A DNA stretch of 64,000 bases, from positions 1 to 64,000 of the forward strand of contig DXCK01000046.1 of the NCBI GenBank assembly GCA_019116045.1. Reading direction: 5' to 3'. Below are positions 49,596 through 59,161 of the stretch, piece after piece. The DNA comes from Candidatus Bacteroides merdipullorum (lineage in GTDB: Bacteria; Bacteroidota; Bacteroidia; Bacteroidales; Bacteroidaceae). The number at the start of each line of letters is the position of its first letter. Positions within the stretch are counted from its first letter, which is position 1. The position numbers were made by a program, and so were the translations under genes. The notes under the pieces were generated by a model that saw only the letters and a program-made list of their open reading frames with translations, searched no databases and was not told the DNA's origin.

Positions 49596-49647
49596 AACTT
49601 TGTCGGCACGATGAATCCTCTTTTTTTACTTTCCGGCCATCGGGCGG

Positions 49648-50637
49648 TTATTGGTAGAAATTCTTCTTGAACGCTTCGAACTCGGCTTTGCCCCGCACGC
49701 AGCGCCGCCACCAGGCGCGCCAGAATCCGGTGCCGTAGCCGATGAGTTGCACGTAGGCCGCAGCCACGGACAGCAGGCCGATGTGCAGGCTGCGGTTTTG
49801 CATCGCCGAGTCCACGCAGACCAGCAGGGCATAGAGCGCCAATGGCAGCAGGGAGTAAAGGCAGAACACCGTGCCTGCGAGCAACACGGTCGTGCCCAGC
49901 GTGAAGAGTGCCGGCAGGAGGTGGACAACCTTCAGCGAGTCGGGATATTTCTTGTAGAGGTTGATGCGCGCGATGCCCGAGTTGTGCACCTGCTTGAAGA
50001 ACTTCCGCAGGTTGGTCCGCCGTTTGTGCCATACCCAGGCTTCGGGGAACAGGCGGCAGCGGTATCCCCCCCGGAAGATGCGGATGCTGAAGTCGATGTC
50101 TTCGCCGAAGCGCATCCGCGAGAAGCCGTCCAGGGTCTGGTAGACCTCGCGGCGCACGCCCATGTTGAAGCTGCGCGGGTAGAACTTGTCCATCTTCTTT
50201 CGCCCGCCCCTGATGCCGCCTGTGGTGAAGAACGACGTCATGGCGTAGTTGATGGCTTTCTGCATCGGGGTGAACGAGGGGTGTGCACGGTCAGGTCCGC
50301 CGAAGGCATCGCACGGTTCGCGCCGCAGTTCTGCTTCCACGGCCTCTAAGTAAGCGGGCGGCACGATGACGTCCGAGTCCAGTATGAGCAGGTATTCGCC
50401 CCGGGCACGCTCGGCGGCATAGTTGCGCGTCTGTCCCGGTCCGGAATTGGGTTTGGTGTAATAGTGCAGGTCGAGGCGGTCGGCATAACGTTCGGCCACT
50501 TCGCGGCAGGGCAGGGTCGAACCGTCGTCCACCACGACCACCTCGAAGTCGCTGAACGACTGCGCCGTCAGGCTTTGCAAGAGTTCGTCCACTTCCTCCG
50601 GGCGGTTGTAGACGGGGATAAGGAAGGAATATTTCAT
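49648..50637 (-). CDS. Glycosyltransferase family 2
   Basis: FLIPVYNRPEEVDELLQSL...VVVDDGS...LDSDV. Confidence 0.9.
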   Translation of the reverse strand: MKYSFLIPVYNRPEEVDELLQSLTAQSFSDFEVVVVDDGSTLPCREVAERYADRLDLHYYTKPNSGPGQTRNYAAERARGEYLLILDSDVIVPPAYLEAVEAELRREPCDAFGGPDRAHPSFTPMQKAINYAMTSFFTTGGIRGGRKKMDKFYPRSFNMGVRREVYQTLDGFSRMRFGEDIDFSIRIFRGGYRCRLFPEAWVWHKRRTNLRKFFKQVHNSGIARINLYKKYPDSLKVVHLLPALFTLGTTVLLAGTVFCLYSLLPLALYALLVCVDSAMQNRSLHIGLLSVAAAYVQLIGYGTGFWRAWWRRCVRGKAEFEAFKKNFYQ

Positions 50638-50831
50638 ACGGATGTCTGGCTTTGTTCCGTAGGCAAAGATAGTGGTTGGCGGGGACATTCGGTGCGCAGA
50701 GAGGACAATTTTTGCGTGTCTCGCAGGGAAAGAGAAAAAATGACGCCCGAAAAATATGATTTTATTGAAATAATGTTTATATTTGCAAAAGAGAGCTCTG
50801 TGTATTTGTTATTATCTATCCATTCATACCC

Positions 50832-52655
50832 ATGAAACGAATTTTTTTCCTGTTGTCAGTCCTGTTGCCGGGACTGTTGTTTGCCAAGAATATTTCGGAA
50901 GAACAGGCGCGTCGTGTGGCAACTGCTTTCTGGCAGTCCAGTCCGCAGACCCGTGGTGCATCGGCCGTCTCTTGGCAATTGGTGTTACAAAGTGAGAACT
51001 TGCCTACCCGTTCGGTTGCTTCGGAGCCGGCTTACTATGTCTATGACAATGCTTCGGGGCCGGGTTTTGTGATTGTGGCGGGCGACGATGTGGCCATGCC
51101 GGTGCTGGGTTACTCGTTCGAAAATGAATTCCCCTCGTCCGACTTTCTGCCTGTCAACGTGCTGGAGTGGCTCGACGGGCTGCGTGAGGAAATCAATGCC
51201 GCCCGGCGGGAGTCTCTGGAACCGTCGGAGGCTGTGGTGCGGGCTTGGGCATCTACTTCGTCCGGTACACCCGTGGTCGAGATGGAGACGGCGTTGTGGA
51301 ACCAGGACTCGCCCTATAACCAGCTTTGTCCCAGAATCAATGGCATAGCTACCTATACCGGCTGTACAGCCACGGCGATGGCCATCGTAATGCGTTATCA
51401 TCAGTGGCCTGTGCAGGGCACGGGGACGTTGCCGGCTTATACCACGGACACGTATGGGCAGTTGGTGCCTGCACAAGAGTTGGGGCATCCTTACGAGTGG
51501 GATCTTATGCCGTTGGACTACACCCATTCTACTACGCAACAGAATCAGGCCGTGGCCACGCTGATGCGTGACTGCGCCTTGGCATTGCAGTCGGATTTCG
51601 GGCCGTTGGGCAGTAGCGGTACGGGAGCTTACATTACGGACATTCCCGTACAACTGGCTTCCCACTTTGGCTATAGTCAGACGTCACGTTATGTGATGCG
51701 CGATGCTTATACCACAACGGAGTGGAACGACCTGATGCGCGAGGAGTTGGATGCCAGTCGTCCTGTCCTTTATTCCGGACATAATCCTGAAGGTGGTCAC
51801 GCCTTTGTGTTAGACGGATATGATACCGAGTCTTATTTCCGTGTCAACTGGGGCTGGAGCGGCCTTTGCAACGGATTTTACAAGCTTTCGGCCCTTGAAC
51901 CGGAGGAGCCGGGCATTGGCGGCTCTATGGGTCAGTATAATGAAGGACAGGTGGCGGTTATCGGTGTCCAGCGCGAAGATGGAAGCGAGGGAGTGGAAGA
52001 GTTGCGCTTCAGCTATTATGATAACCGGTATGGAGCTTCTTCGGGAGGTGCCGATTTACGCATATACAACGGCCTTGCCACAGACGAGCCTGTCCGTCAG
52101 AATGAACCTTTCGAATTGCATATAGGTTTCTTGTACAACAGCGGTACCGCTGCTTTTACTGGGCAAATATTGGTGGCTGTGGCCGATAAAGAAGGGCAAA
52201 TCGTGGAAGAACTGTATCAATTTGCAGCTCAAGGGCTTTCGGTCGGGTTTGGTTACCTCATTGACCAGAATGTTGTTGTCAGCCAACCCATAATGCCGGG
52301 GTATCGCATCCGGGCTTATTATAGCAGCGAACGCACTCCGGACTGGACGCTGGTACGTGGCAACGATGAAGAGGGCTGTGTCTGGGACTTGCTTTTGATG
52401 GATGAATATACCATCGAGCAGAGTACCTCGTTTACTTACAACAAGAACGACCGGATGATTCGTCTGGCCGTAAAGCAGGGCGTTACGGCAACTTTGCAGG
52501 ATGATGCCGGGACGGATTACAACAGTGTTTGCCAGGCAGACGGCACGGAAATCACCATCGACACCGCTCAATTGCCGGCCGGTTCGTACATCTTGACCTT
52601 GCAGAAAGACAGCGAAGAGAAGAAATTGCGTTTCTCTGTCGGGGAGAACCGTTGA
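50832..52655 (+). CDS. C10 (streptopain-like) cysteine peptidase
   Basis: Signal peptide; YTGCTATAMAIVMRYHQWP, GGHAFVLDGYD, RVNWGWSG. Confidence 0.88.
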   Translation: MKRIFFLLSVLLPGLLFAKNISEEQARRVATAFWQSSPQTRGASAVSWQLVLQSENLPTRSVASEPAYYVYDNASGPGFVIVAGDDVAMPVLGYSFENEFPSSDFLPVNVLEWLDGLREEINAARRESLEPSEAVVRAWASTSSGTPVVEMETALWNQDSPYNQLCPRINGIATYTGCTATAMAIVMRYHQWPVQGTGTLPAYTTDTYGQLVPAQELGHPYEWDLMPLDYTHSTTQQNQAVATLMRDCALALQSDFGPLGSSGTGAYITDIPVQLASHFGYSQTSRYVMRDAYTTTEWNDLMREELDASRPVLYSGHNPEGGHAFVLDGYDTESYFRVNWGWSGLCNGFYKLSALEPEEPGIGGSMGQYNEGQVAVIGVQREDGSEGVEELRFSYYDNRYGASSGGADLRIYNGLATDEPVRQNEPFELHIGFLYNSGTAAFTGQILVAVADKEGQIVEELYQFAAQGLSVGFGYLIDQNVVVSQPIMPGYRIRAYYSSERTPDWTLVRGNDEEGCVWDLLLMDEYTIEQSTSFTYNKNDRMIRLAVKQGVTATLQDDAGTDYNSVCQADGTEITIDTAQLPAGSYILTLQKDSEEKKLRFSVGENR

Positions 52656-52694
52656 GAGTATACAGATAAATGAATGATAAAAAGAAAAAAGATT

Positions 52695-54104
52695 ATGAAG
52701 AAATATAGTTTGATGTGGTTGGTTGTCCTGGCCGGGATATGGGCATCTTGTTCGGACAACAACGAAGAGCAGCGGACGCCGACCCCGAGCATCACTTTGG
52801 ATGAAGAGAGCACGCAACTGTTGTTCGACACCTCCGGCGGAAGCCTGAGTGTATCTTTCGAGGCCAGTGTGGCCTGGACGGCTGAGGTCGACCAGAGCTG
52901 GTGCCGGGTGTCTCCTGCTTCGGGGCAGGCCGGCCATGCTTCGGTGATGGTAACAGCAGACGAGAACGATACCTACGACGAGCGGAATGCCAAGCTGACG
53001 TTGGCAGCGGGCGGAGTGTCGAAGACGCTGGTGATTGTGCAGAAGCAGAAGGATGCGTTGTTGGTCACTTCCAACCGTGTGGACGTGGACTCTGACGGAG
53101 GGGAAATAGCCGTGGAAATAAAGGCCAATGTCACTTTTGAATACGAGGTGGAAGAAGCCGCTTCGGAGTGGATTGTTCCCATAGAGACCAAGGCGCTTGC
53201 CACGACGAATCTCCGCTTCAGCGTGGCGGCCAATGAGAACGCCGAGAAACGAGAAGGCCGTATTGTGGTGCGCAGCGGAGAGATGGAAGAGACGGTGACT
53301 GTTTATCAGAGTGGTTATACACCAACCTTGGTGCTGAGCCAAAATGAATATACGGTGGGCAGTGTAGGCGAGGAGATTGTCATCGAACTGAGTACCAATT
53401 TGGATTATGAGATGATTTTGCCGGAAGAGGCTGACTGGATAAGCGAACCTCCTACGCGTGCTCTGTCTACTTATACTCACCGTATTCAGGTGGCGCCCAA
53501 TGATACGTATGACTTGCGCGAGGCGGAAATTCATTTCATCAACCGTGAGGCAGAAATAGATGAAACGGTACACATCGTACAGGTGCAGAACGATGCCATT
53601 GTGGTGGCCCGTTCGTCGTATGAGGTGGATGCGGAAGGTGAACGGCTGGATTTTACTGTTCAGTCGAACGTAGAGTTCTTGGTTTCGCTTTCAGAAGAAT
53701 GGATTAAGCAAGTGCCGGTCACCCGCGCGCTTGAGGAGGTGCCTTTGAGCTTTACCGTCGAGGCCAATCCGAACCGGGAACCGCGTGAAGCCACGATAAC
53801 ACTGAAAGCGGATAACGTGGAGCAAATCATCACTGTGCTGCAAACAGGTTATCAGGAGACAAACCGGGTCAGCATAGTGTATAGCGGAGAACAGTTTACC
53901 GTTCCGCTGATTACGGGTGAATATTTCATGAATGCCTATATCTGGTGGGGAGATGGTTCAGAACGGGAGGCTTATCGTGAGGGAGCCGTACATGCCTATG
54001 ATGGCATAGGCCCGCATACGGTTGTTATCGAGTCGGCTGGTGCCGAAGAAATAGCATTGCCCGACCTGGTAGGAGTTTCTGAGATAGATTTGAGTGAGTT
54101 CTGA
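52695..54104 (+). CDS. BACON-repeat lipoprotein
   Basis: Lipobox WASCSDN; several BACON-type repeats; C-terminal PKD-like AYIWWGDGS...GAVHAYDGIGPHTVVIES. Confidence 0.82.
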   Translation: MKKYSLMWLVVLAGIWASCSDNNEEQRTPTPSITLDEESTQLLFDTSGGSLSVSFEASVAWTAEVDQSWCRVSPASGQAGHASVMVTADENDTYDERNAKLTLAAGGVSKTLVIVQKQKDALLVTSNRVDVDSDGGEIAVEIKANVTFEYEVEEAASEWIVPIETKALATTNLRFSVAANENAEKREGRIVVRSGEMEETVTVYQSGYTPTLVLSQNEYTVGSVGEEIVIELSTNLDYEMILPEEADWISEPPTRALSTYTHRIQVAPNDTYDLREAEIHFINREAEIDETVHIVQVQNDAIVVARSSYEVDAEGERLDFTVQSNVEFLVSLSEEWIKQVPVTRALEEVPLSFTVEANPNREPREATITLKADNVEQIITVLQTGYQETNRVSIVYSGEQFTVPLITGEYFMNAYIWWGDGSEREAYREGAVHAYDGIGPHTVVIESAGAEEIALPDLVGVSEIDLSEF

Positions 54105-54127
54105 CCGGTTTGTGGTTGGATTATAAA

Positions 54128-54162
54128 AATCCGGATGTGCTGTGAAAGCGCATCCGGATTTA
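54128..54162. terminator. Hairpin between convergent BACON lipoprotein gene and efp
   Basis: aaatccggatgtgc...gcgcatccggattt. Confidence 0.8.
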
Positions 54163-54205
54163 TTAATGTTAAGTCTTTTATAAAAAAGGGGGAAATTATT
54201 TCCCT

Positions 54206-54772
54206 TTATGCCTTCACGCGGCTTACGTAAGAACCGTCGCGCGTGTCGATTTCAATCATTTCGCCTTCGTTGATGAAGAGGGGCACGCGGACAGTGGCAC
54301 CCGATTCTACGGTGGCGGGCTTCAGCGTGTTGGTAGCTGTATCGCCTTTCAGACCCGGCTCGGTGTAGGTAATCTTCATTTGTACTTTCACGGGAACTTC
54401 GGCATAGAGCACGGTTTCGGTGGAAGCGTCGGACACTACGTCTACTATCATGCCTTCCAGCAGGAAGTCAACGCCGTTGATTTGGTCGTGGGCGATGGGG
54501 ATTTGTTCGAATGTCTCCTGATTCATGAAGATGTAGTCGTCGCCTTCTTTATAGAGGTATTGGTGGGGGCGGCGTTCTACGCGTACGTCTTCCAGCTTTT
54601 CGCCGATGTTGAAGCGGCGCTCCAGCACGTAGCCGTTGACCACGTCTTTCAGCTTGGTGCGCATGAAGGTGTTACCTTTACCGGGTTTTACATGCAGGAA
54701 GTCGATGCAGAAATAAAGTTTGCCGTCCATGCGGATGGCAGTTCCGATTTTAATGTCTTGGGCATTAATCAT
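54206..54772 (-). CDS. efp: Elongation factor P
   Basis: KPGKGNTFMRTKLKDVVNGYVLERRF; 188 aa from MINAQDIK. Confidence 0.96.
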   Translation of the reverse strand: MINAQDIKIGTAIRMDGKLYFCIDFLHVKPGKGNTFMRTKLKDVVNGYVLERRFNIGEKLEDVRVERRPHQYLYKEGDDYIFMNQETFEQIPIAHDQINGVDFLLEGMIVDVVSDASTETVLYAEVPVKVQMKITYTEPGLKGDTATNTLKPATVESGATVRVPLFINEGEMIEIDTRDGSYVSRVKA

Positions 54773-54827
54773 ACGTTGTTCTATATTTATATTAGTAATT
54801 TCTTGTTGTAGCCTCTCTTTTCGGCTG

Positions 54828-54860
54828 CAAAAGTAATGCAAATCAATAAAAAACACAAAA
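54828..54860 (-). promoter_or_regulatory. Bacteroidales-type promoter for efp
   Basis: Minus strand TTTTG - 20 bp - TACTTTTG (CAAAAGTA 54828-54835; CAAAA 54856-54860). Confidence 0.75.
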
Positions 54861-54886
54861 GATTTGAGAGAAAATGAGTTAAGCAC

Positions 54887-54917
54887 TTGGTTATTTTGAA
54901 AAAAGTCCCTACTTTTG
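54887..54917 (+). promoter_or_regulatory. Bacteroidales-type promoter for rpmH
   Basis: TTG (54887-54889) - 20 bp - TACTTTTG (54910-54917). Confidence 0.72.
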
Positions 54918-54959
54918 CAGCCCGAAACTGGAAGAATAATAACATAAAAAGATATAACG

Positions 54960-55121
54960 ATGAAAAGAACATTCCAACCCTCCAACAGAAAGAGAAGAAA
55001 CAAACACGGTTTCCGTGAGAGAATGGCTACTGCCAATGGCCGTCGCGTATTGGCTGCCCGTCGCGCCAAAGGTCGCAAGAAACTGACCGTATCTGACGAA
55101 TACAACGGCGTGAAGGCGTAA
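54960..55121 (+). CDS. rpmH: Ribosomal protein bL34
   Basis: [53 protein letters not shown]; absent from the supplied ORF track because it is 53 aa. Confidence 0.97.
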   Translation: MKRTFQPSNRKRRNKHGFRERMATANGRRVLAARRAKGRKKLTVSDEYNGVKA

Positions 55122-55144
55122 ACGGATAGAAACAAAACAAAGGA

Positions 55145-55184
55145 TACCTCGGTAGTGTCGGTTGACAATGCCGAGGTATTTTTT
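55145..55184 (+). terminator. rpmH terminator
   Basis: tacctcgg...ccgaggta-tttttta. Confidence 0.85.
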
Positions 55185-55197
55185 ATTACTTTGAAAA

Positions 55198-55383
55198 ATG
55201 TCTGAACTTGTTCAGGCTAATGTTGAGGCGTTAGCTACGGGGGAAACAGGCTCTCCACACCCGTGTTTTACAAAATGGAGAAAGGCTCCAGACTCAGGTT
55301 TGGCGTATTGGGATTGGATTTGTAGTGAATGTGAACCTTATTGGCTCTTAGAAGGAAATTATAGACAAACATGTTGGAAGTAA
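55198..55383 (+). CDS. NVEALA-like small Cys/Trp-rich ORF lacking a leader
   Basis: MSELVQANVEALATGETGSPHPCFTKW...CSECEPYW...QTCWK. Confidence 0.6.
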   Translation: MSELVQANVEALATGETGSPHPCFTKWRKAPDSGLAYWDWICSECEPYWLLEGNYRQTCWK

Positions 55384-56366
55384 AAAAAAGAAATAACTTT
55401 GTTCCTCTCTTTTTCTGCTTTTGCGCTCTGATTGGACTTTGGGGATGTGGGCAGAAAATGAAAGTGCAGGCTGATTTGCCTTCCTTGCAAACACTGCAAT
55501 GTGACAGTGTGCCTGTCACGCATGAGCTGTTGTCAGTGACCCGCCTGTTTGCCGTGGGCGATATGTTGGTGGCTTACGAAGACCGGCGCGATACGTTGTT
55601 TCCTTTCTGGAAGTTGCCGGAGTGCAGGTATCTGTTCAGTGCCGGCGTGCGGGGCAATGGGCCGGAAGATTTCCTGATGCTGGATCGCACGTTCCGGCCG
55701 ACGGAACAGGGGTTTGAGACTTTGGAAATTGAGACCGGGCGCATAAAGGAGTTGGCGCTGGATACAGTGGCAAGTTCATTGAGGTTAGTGTCGACCCGAC
55801 AGCCGAATGGTGGGCAGCGGGCGTTGAACCGTTTCCTTTTCTTGGAGGGCGGGCGTTATTGTTGCGTGTCGGACGATGAGGCGCACGAATATCTGCTGCT
55901 GGACTCGACAGGGGTGATAAAATCTTTTGGAGATTATCCGGAGGGCTTGCTCCCGGAGGAAGAAGGTACGCCGAAGCGTTTTACCTACAACAAGCTGACT
56001 GTGGCCGCCCCCTCGGGAAAGAAATTTGCGGCTTTTTATGCCTACGCGAAACTTTGCAGGATTTATGATTCCGAAGGGCATCTGCTGAAAGAAGCCTTAG
56101 GCGAACAGCCTGAAACGTCTGCGGTGGGCGAAGAAAAGAAAGCGTATTATTCTTCCTATCCGTGTGCTACGGAAGAGGCTATCTATATATTGACGGAAAG
56201 CGACGGGCAGCCAGTGTTGGAGGTCTGGAACTGGGATGCTGTCTTGACCGCCCGTTATTTGTTGCCCCGTAAGTTCAGCAATATTGCTTGGTCGCCCGTT
56301 GATGGAAAGCTGTATGCCGTTTATGCAGGGGACGAACAGGATGTGATGATGCGTCTCTCGCTCTAA
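55371..56366 (+). CDS. 6-bladed beta-propeller/BF3164-like lipoprotein
   Basis: Lipobox LIGLWGCGQ; start lies inside the NVEALA-like ORF; TolB-like repeat pattern. Confidence 0.75.
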   Translation: MLEVKKRNNFVPLFFCFCALIGLWGCGQKMKVQADLPSLQTLQCDSVPVTHELLSVTRLFAVGDMLVAYEDRRDTLFPFWKLPECRYLFSAGVRGNGPEDFLMLDRTFRPTEQGFETLEIETGRIKELALDTVASSLRLVSTRQPNGGQRALNRFLFLEGGRYCCVSDDEAHEYLLLDSTGVIKSFGDYPEGLLPEEEGTPKRFTYNKLTVAAPSGKKFAAFYAYAKLCRIYDSEGHLLKEALGEQPETSAVGEEKKAYYSSYPCATEEAIYILTESDGQPVLEVWNWDAVLTARYLLPRKFSNIAWSPVDGKLYAVYAGDEQDVMMRLSL

Positions 56367-56594
56367 GGGCATACTGAACTATAAACGATGTAAAGGGATT
56401 CTCCGATTTTTATCGGGAATCCCTTGTTTGTATCTGCCGTGGCAGATGAGTGTAAATGAAAGGTGTTGTACGTTAACCTAACGATAACGTAGCCTTAACC
56501 GAAGGCCTGGTGGGTTCGTCCTATCTTTGCAATGTCAAAAGGACAAAGAAAGAGTAAAAACAAAAGTATAATCCATTAAAAACATTACACGATT

Positions 56595-57074
56595 ATGAAG
56601 ACTTTAGTTATGTCACTTGCCATTGCAGCCGCCGGATTGTTCAACACTACTTTTGCGGCCAATCCTACACAACGTTTCGCCTACAACATGGAAGAGGGTG
56701 AGGATGCCCAGATTCAGTATGTGTATAAGGTTACGGAAGATGGTCGTTACCTTCGCCATCACTTGCAGTACCGTTGCACGTACGACGATGCCCACAGACT
56801 TTTGGCTAAGGAAATCCTTCGCTGGGACGACGCCTCCGCCAAGTATTGTCCCGCCTATGCCTTGCACTATGCTTACGGAGATGATTCTGTCACTGTGGAG
56901 TGTGCCCGCTGGTGTGTCGAAGAGCAGGCTTATACGGATGTCCGCGAAAAGGTAGTGTATGCCTCCGATGTTTATGGTCTGACTTACCAGGCTTATGAAT
57001 ACGATGCTGAAAGTGGTGCCTGGCAGTTGACCAATGAGCATGAGGCCAAAGCCTCGCTATTGGCAGGGCGTTGA
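56595..57074 (+). CDS. Secreted DUF3836-like protein
   Basis: Signal peptide; YDDAHRLLAKEILRWDDASAKY repeat pattern. Confidence 0.65.
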   Translation: MKTLVMSLAIAAAGLFNTTFAANPTQRFAYNMEEGEDAQIQYVYKVTEDGRYLRHHLQYRCTYDDAHRLLAKEILRWDDASAKYCPAYALHYAYGDDSVTVECARWCVEEQAYTDVREKVVYASDVYGLTYQAYEYDAESGAWQLTNEHEAKASLLAGR

Positions 57075-57308
57075 TTCTCTCTAATCTGAATACAGCGACA
57101 AACGTCGTTTTCCATTGGGAACATTTTGGCATGTTGGATAATCCCCGGTATTGTGAATATATGGTAGACAAACTTGAATGGTACAAACGGGTCGACTATA
57201 AGGGCATTGATGAAGGAGGCCGGTTGGCTGTTACGTGCTATGAAAAATGAAAACCAGTTTATCGCGAGTGTTGAAAATGTCATTGAAAGATTAAAGGAAA
57301 TGTCATAG
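57044..57308 (+). pseudogene. 3' fragment of a decayed gene (WEHFGMLDNPRY motif), with a 1-nt frameshift near its end
   Basis: Frame from 57044: NTATNVVFHWEHFGMLDNPRYCEYMVDKLEWYKRVDYKGIDEGGRLAVTCYEK*; deleting one A in GAAAAATGAAAAC restores ...CYENENQFIASVENVIERLKEMS*. Confidence 0.65.
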
Positions 57309-57372
57309 CGCTGTTATTCCTATTTTTTGTGCTATCTTTGTGCCCGTATAATCCAATTGCATTGACTGAATT

Positions 57373-58023
57373 ATGACCATAAAGGAATTCTTCTCTTTTC
57401 GCACCAACCGTTTCTTTTGGCTGAATATCCTGGCCATGCCTGTGGTGCTGATACTGCTGGTGTTTGCTACACTGAGATGGCTGGACTCATACACGCATCA
57501 CGGCGAGGCCGTTGTAGTGCCAGACGTGAAGCACAAGCCGGTTTCTGAAGCCCAAAAAATTCTGGCAGAGCAAGGCTTGCAGAGTGTTGTGGCAGACTCT
57601 ACGTATGTGAAAACGTTGCCGCCTGGCTGTGTTTTGGAATATAATCCATCCATGAACCAAAAGGTGAAGCTGGGGCGTACCATTTATCTCACAGTCAATA
57701 CCACCAACGTTCCTTTGGTGGATTTGCCCGATGTGGCGGATAACAGTTCTTTGCGTGAGGCAGAAGCACGCTTGTTGGCTGCTGGCTTCAAATTGATGCC
57801 TAACGATACGGTGCCGGGTGACAAAGACTGGGTGTATGGTGTGAAGTTTGAAGGGCATGTGCTTGGATTGAAAGAAAAAGTACCTCAAGGCGCTTTCCTC
57901 ACGATTGTGGTGGGTGACGGACTGGTGTCTACTGAAGTCTTCCGAGATACATTGACTACCGATTCTGTCAGTGAATCTCAGGAGGTGAAAGAGAGTGGTG
58001 CGGCCGACGAACCTTGGTTCTAA
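57373..58023 (+). CDS. PASTA domain protein
   Basis: VVVPDVKHKPVSEAQKILAEQGL and VDLPDVADNSSLREAEARLLAAGF repeats after one TM helix. Confidence 0.85.
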   Translation: MTIKEFFSFRTNRFFWLNILAMPVVLILLVFATLRWLDSYTHHGEAVVVPDVKHKPVSEAQKILAEQGLQSVVADSTYVKTLPPGCVLEYNPSMNQKVKLGRTIYLTVNTTNVPLVDLPDVADNSSLREAEARLLAAGFKLMPNDTVPGDKDWVYGVKFEGHVLGLKEKVPQGAFLTIVVGDGLVSTEVFRDTLTTDSVSESQEVKESGAADEPWF

Positions 58024-58093
58024 AGATATAGCTTTTCTCTTAGATGTCTTATTCCTTTTTTATTCTTTCCTTGATTGTTCTTCACTGAAAAAG

Positions 58094-59161
58094 ATGCTTC
58101 AAGACGACGAGATATTAGACGACGAACTGGATGACTTGGAACCTACCGTTGCTGAAGGTGCGCAACTCTACGAGCATTTCCGCGTGGTGGTGGACAAAGG
58201 CCAGGAGATGGTACGGGTGGATAAATATCTGTTCGACCGTATCCAGAATGCCTCGCGCAACCGTATTCAGAAGGCTGCCGATGCAGGTTTTGTGTTGGCC
58301 AATGGTAAGCCGGTGAAGTGCAGTTATAAGGTGAAGCCGTTGGATGTCATTACGCTCTCGATGGACCGTCCGCCCTATGACAACGACATTGTCCCTGAAG
58401 ACATCCCTTTGGACGTGGCGTATGAAGATGACGATGTAATCGTAGTCAACAAGCCTGCGGGACTTGTTGTACATCCGGGGCATGGAAACTGGCACGGCAC
58501 GCTGGTCAATGCCATAGCCTGGCACCTGAAGGACAATCCCCGTTATGATGCAAACGACCCGCACGTAGGTTTGGTACACCGTATTGATAAGGATACGTCT
58601 GGATTGCTTGTCGTGGCCAAGACGCCCGAGGCCAAGACTTGCCTGGGCAACCAGTTCTTGCTTAAGACGACCCGTCGCCGCTATCGTGCCTTGGTGTGGG
58701 GCAATGTGGAGCAGGACGAAGGGACCATCGTAGCCAATATCGGTAGAGACCCGCGCGACCGTATGCTAATGACTGTTTTGCCCGAAGGGGAAGGCCGTCA
58801 TGCTGTCACCCATTACCGGGTGCTGGAGCGCTTGGGTTATGTCACATTGGTAGAGTGTATCCTTGAGACCGGGCGCACGCACCAGATACGTGTCCACATG
58901 AAGCACATCGGACACACACTTTTCAACGACTCGCGATACGGTGGTCACGAAATTTTGCGTGGCACCCGTTTTGCCAAATATAAACAATTCGTAAACAATT
59001 GCTTCGACATTTGTCCGCGGCAAGCCTTGCACGCCATGACGCTGGGTTTCAAGCACCCTGTCACGGGCGAGGAAATGGATTTCACTACGCCCATTCCTCC
59101 CGATATGGCCGCCTTGATAGACAAATGGCGGGGCTACATCAGTAACAGAGACTTAGAATGA
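58094..59161 (+). CDS. rluD: RluA/RluD-family pseudouridine synthase
   Basis: LVHRIDKDTSGLLVVAKT; S4 domain N-terminus. Confidence 0.93.
   Translation: MLQDDEILDDELDDLEPTVAEGAQLYEHFRVVVDKGQEMVRVDKYLFDRIQNASRNRIQKAADAGFVLANGKPVKCSYKVKPLDVITLSMDRPPYDNDIVPEDIPLDVAYEDDDVIVVNKPAGLVVHPGHGNWHGTLVNAIAWHLKDNPRYDANDPHVGLVHRIDKDTSGLLVVAKTPEAKTCLGNQFLLKTTRRRYRALVWGNVEQDEGTIVANIGRDPRDRMLMTVLPEGEGRHAVTHYRVLERLGYVTLVECILETGRTHQIRVHMKHIGHTLFNDSRYGGHEILRGTRFAKYKQFVNNCFDICPRQALHAMTLGFKHPVTGEEMDFTTPIPPDMAALIDKWRGYISNRDLE

Noticed and set aside
52056-53573. 505-aa minus-strand ORF spanning the C10 protease and BACON genes
   Set aside because: Shadow ORF crossing two genes with clear signal peptides and motifs
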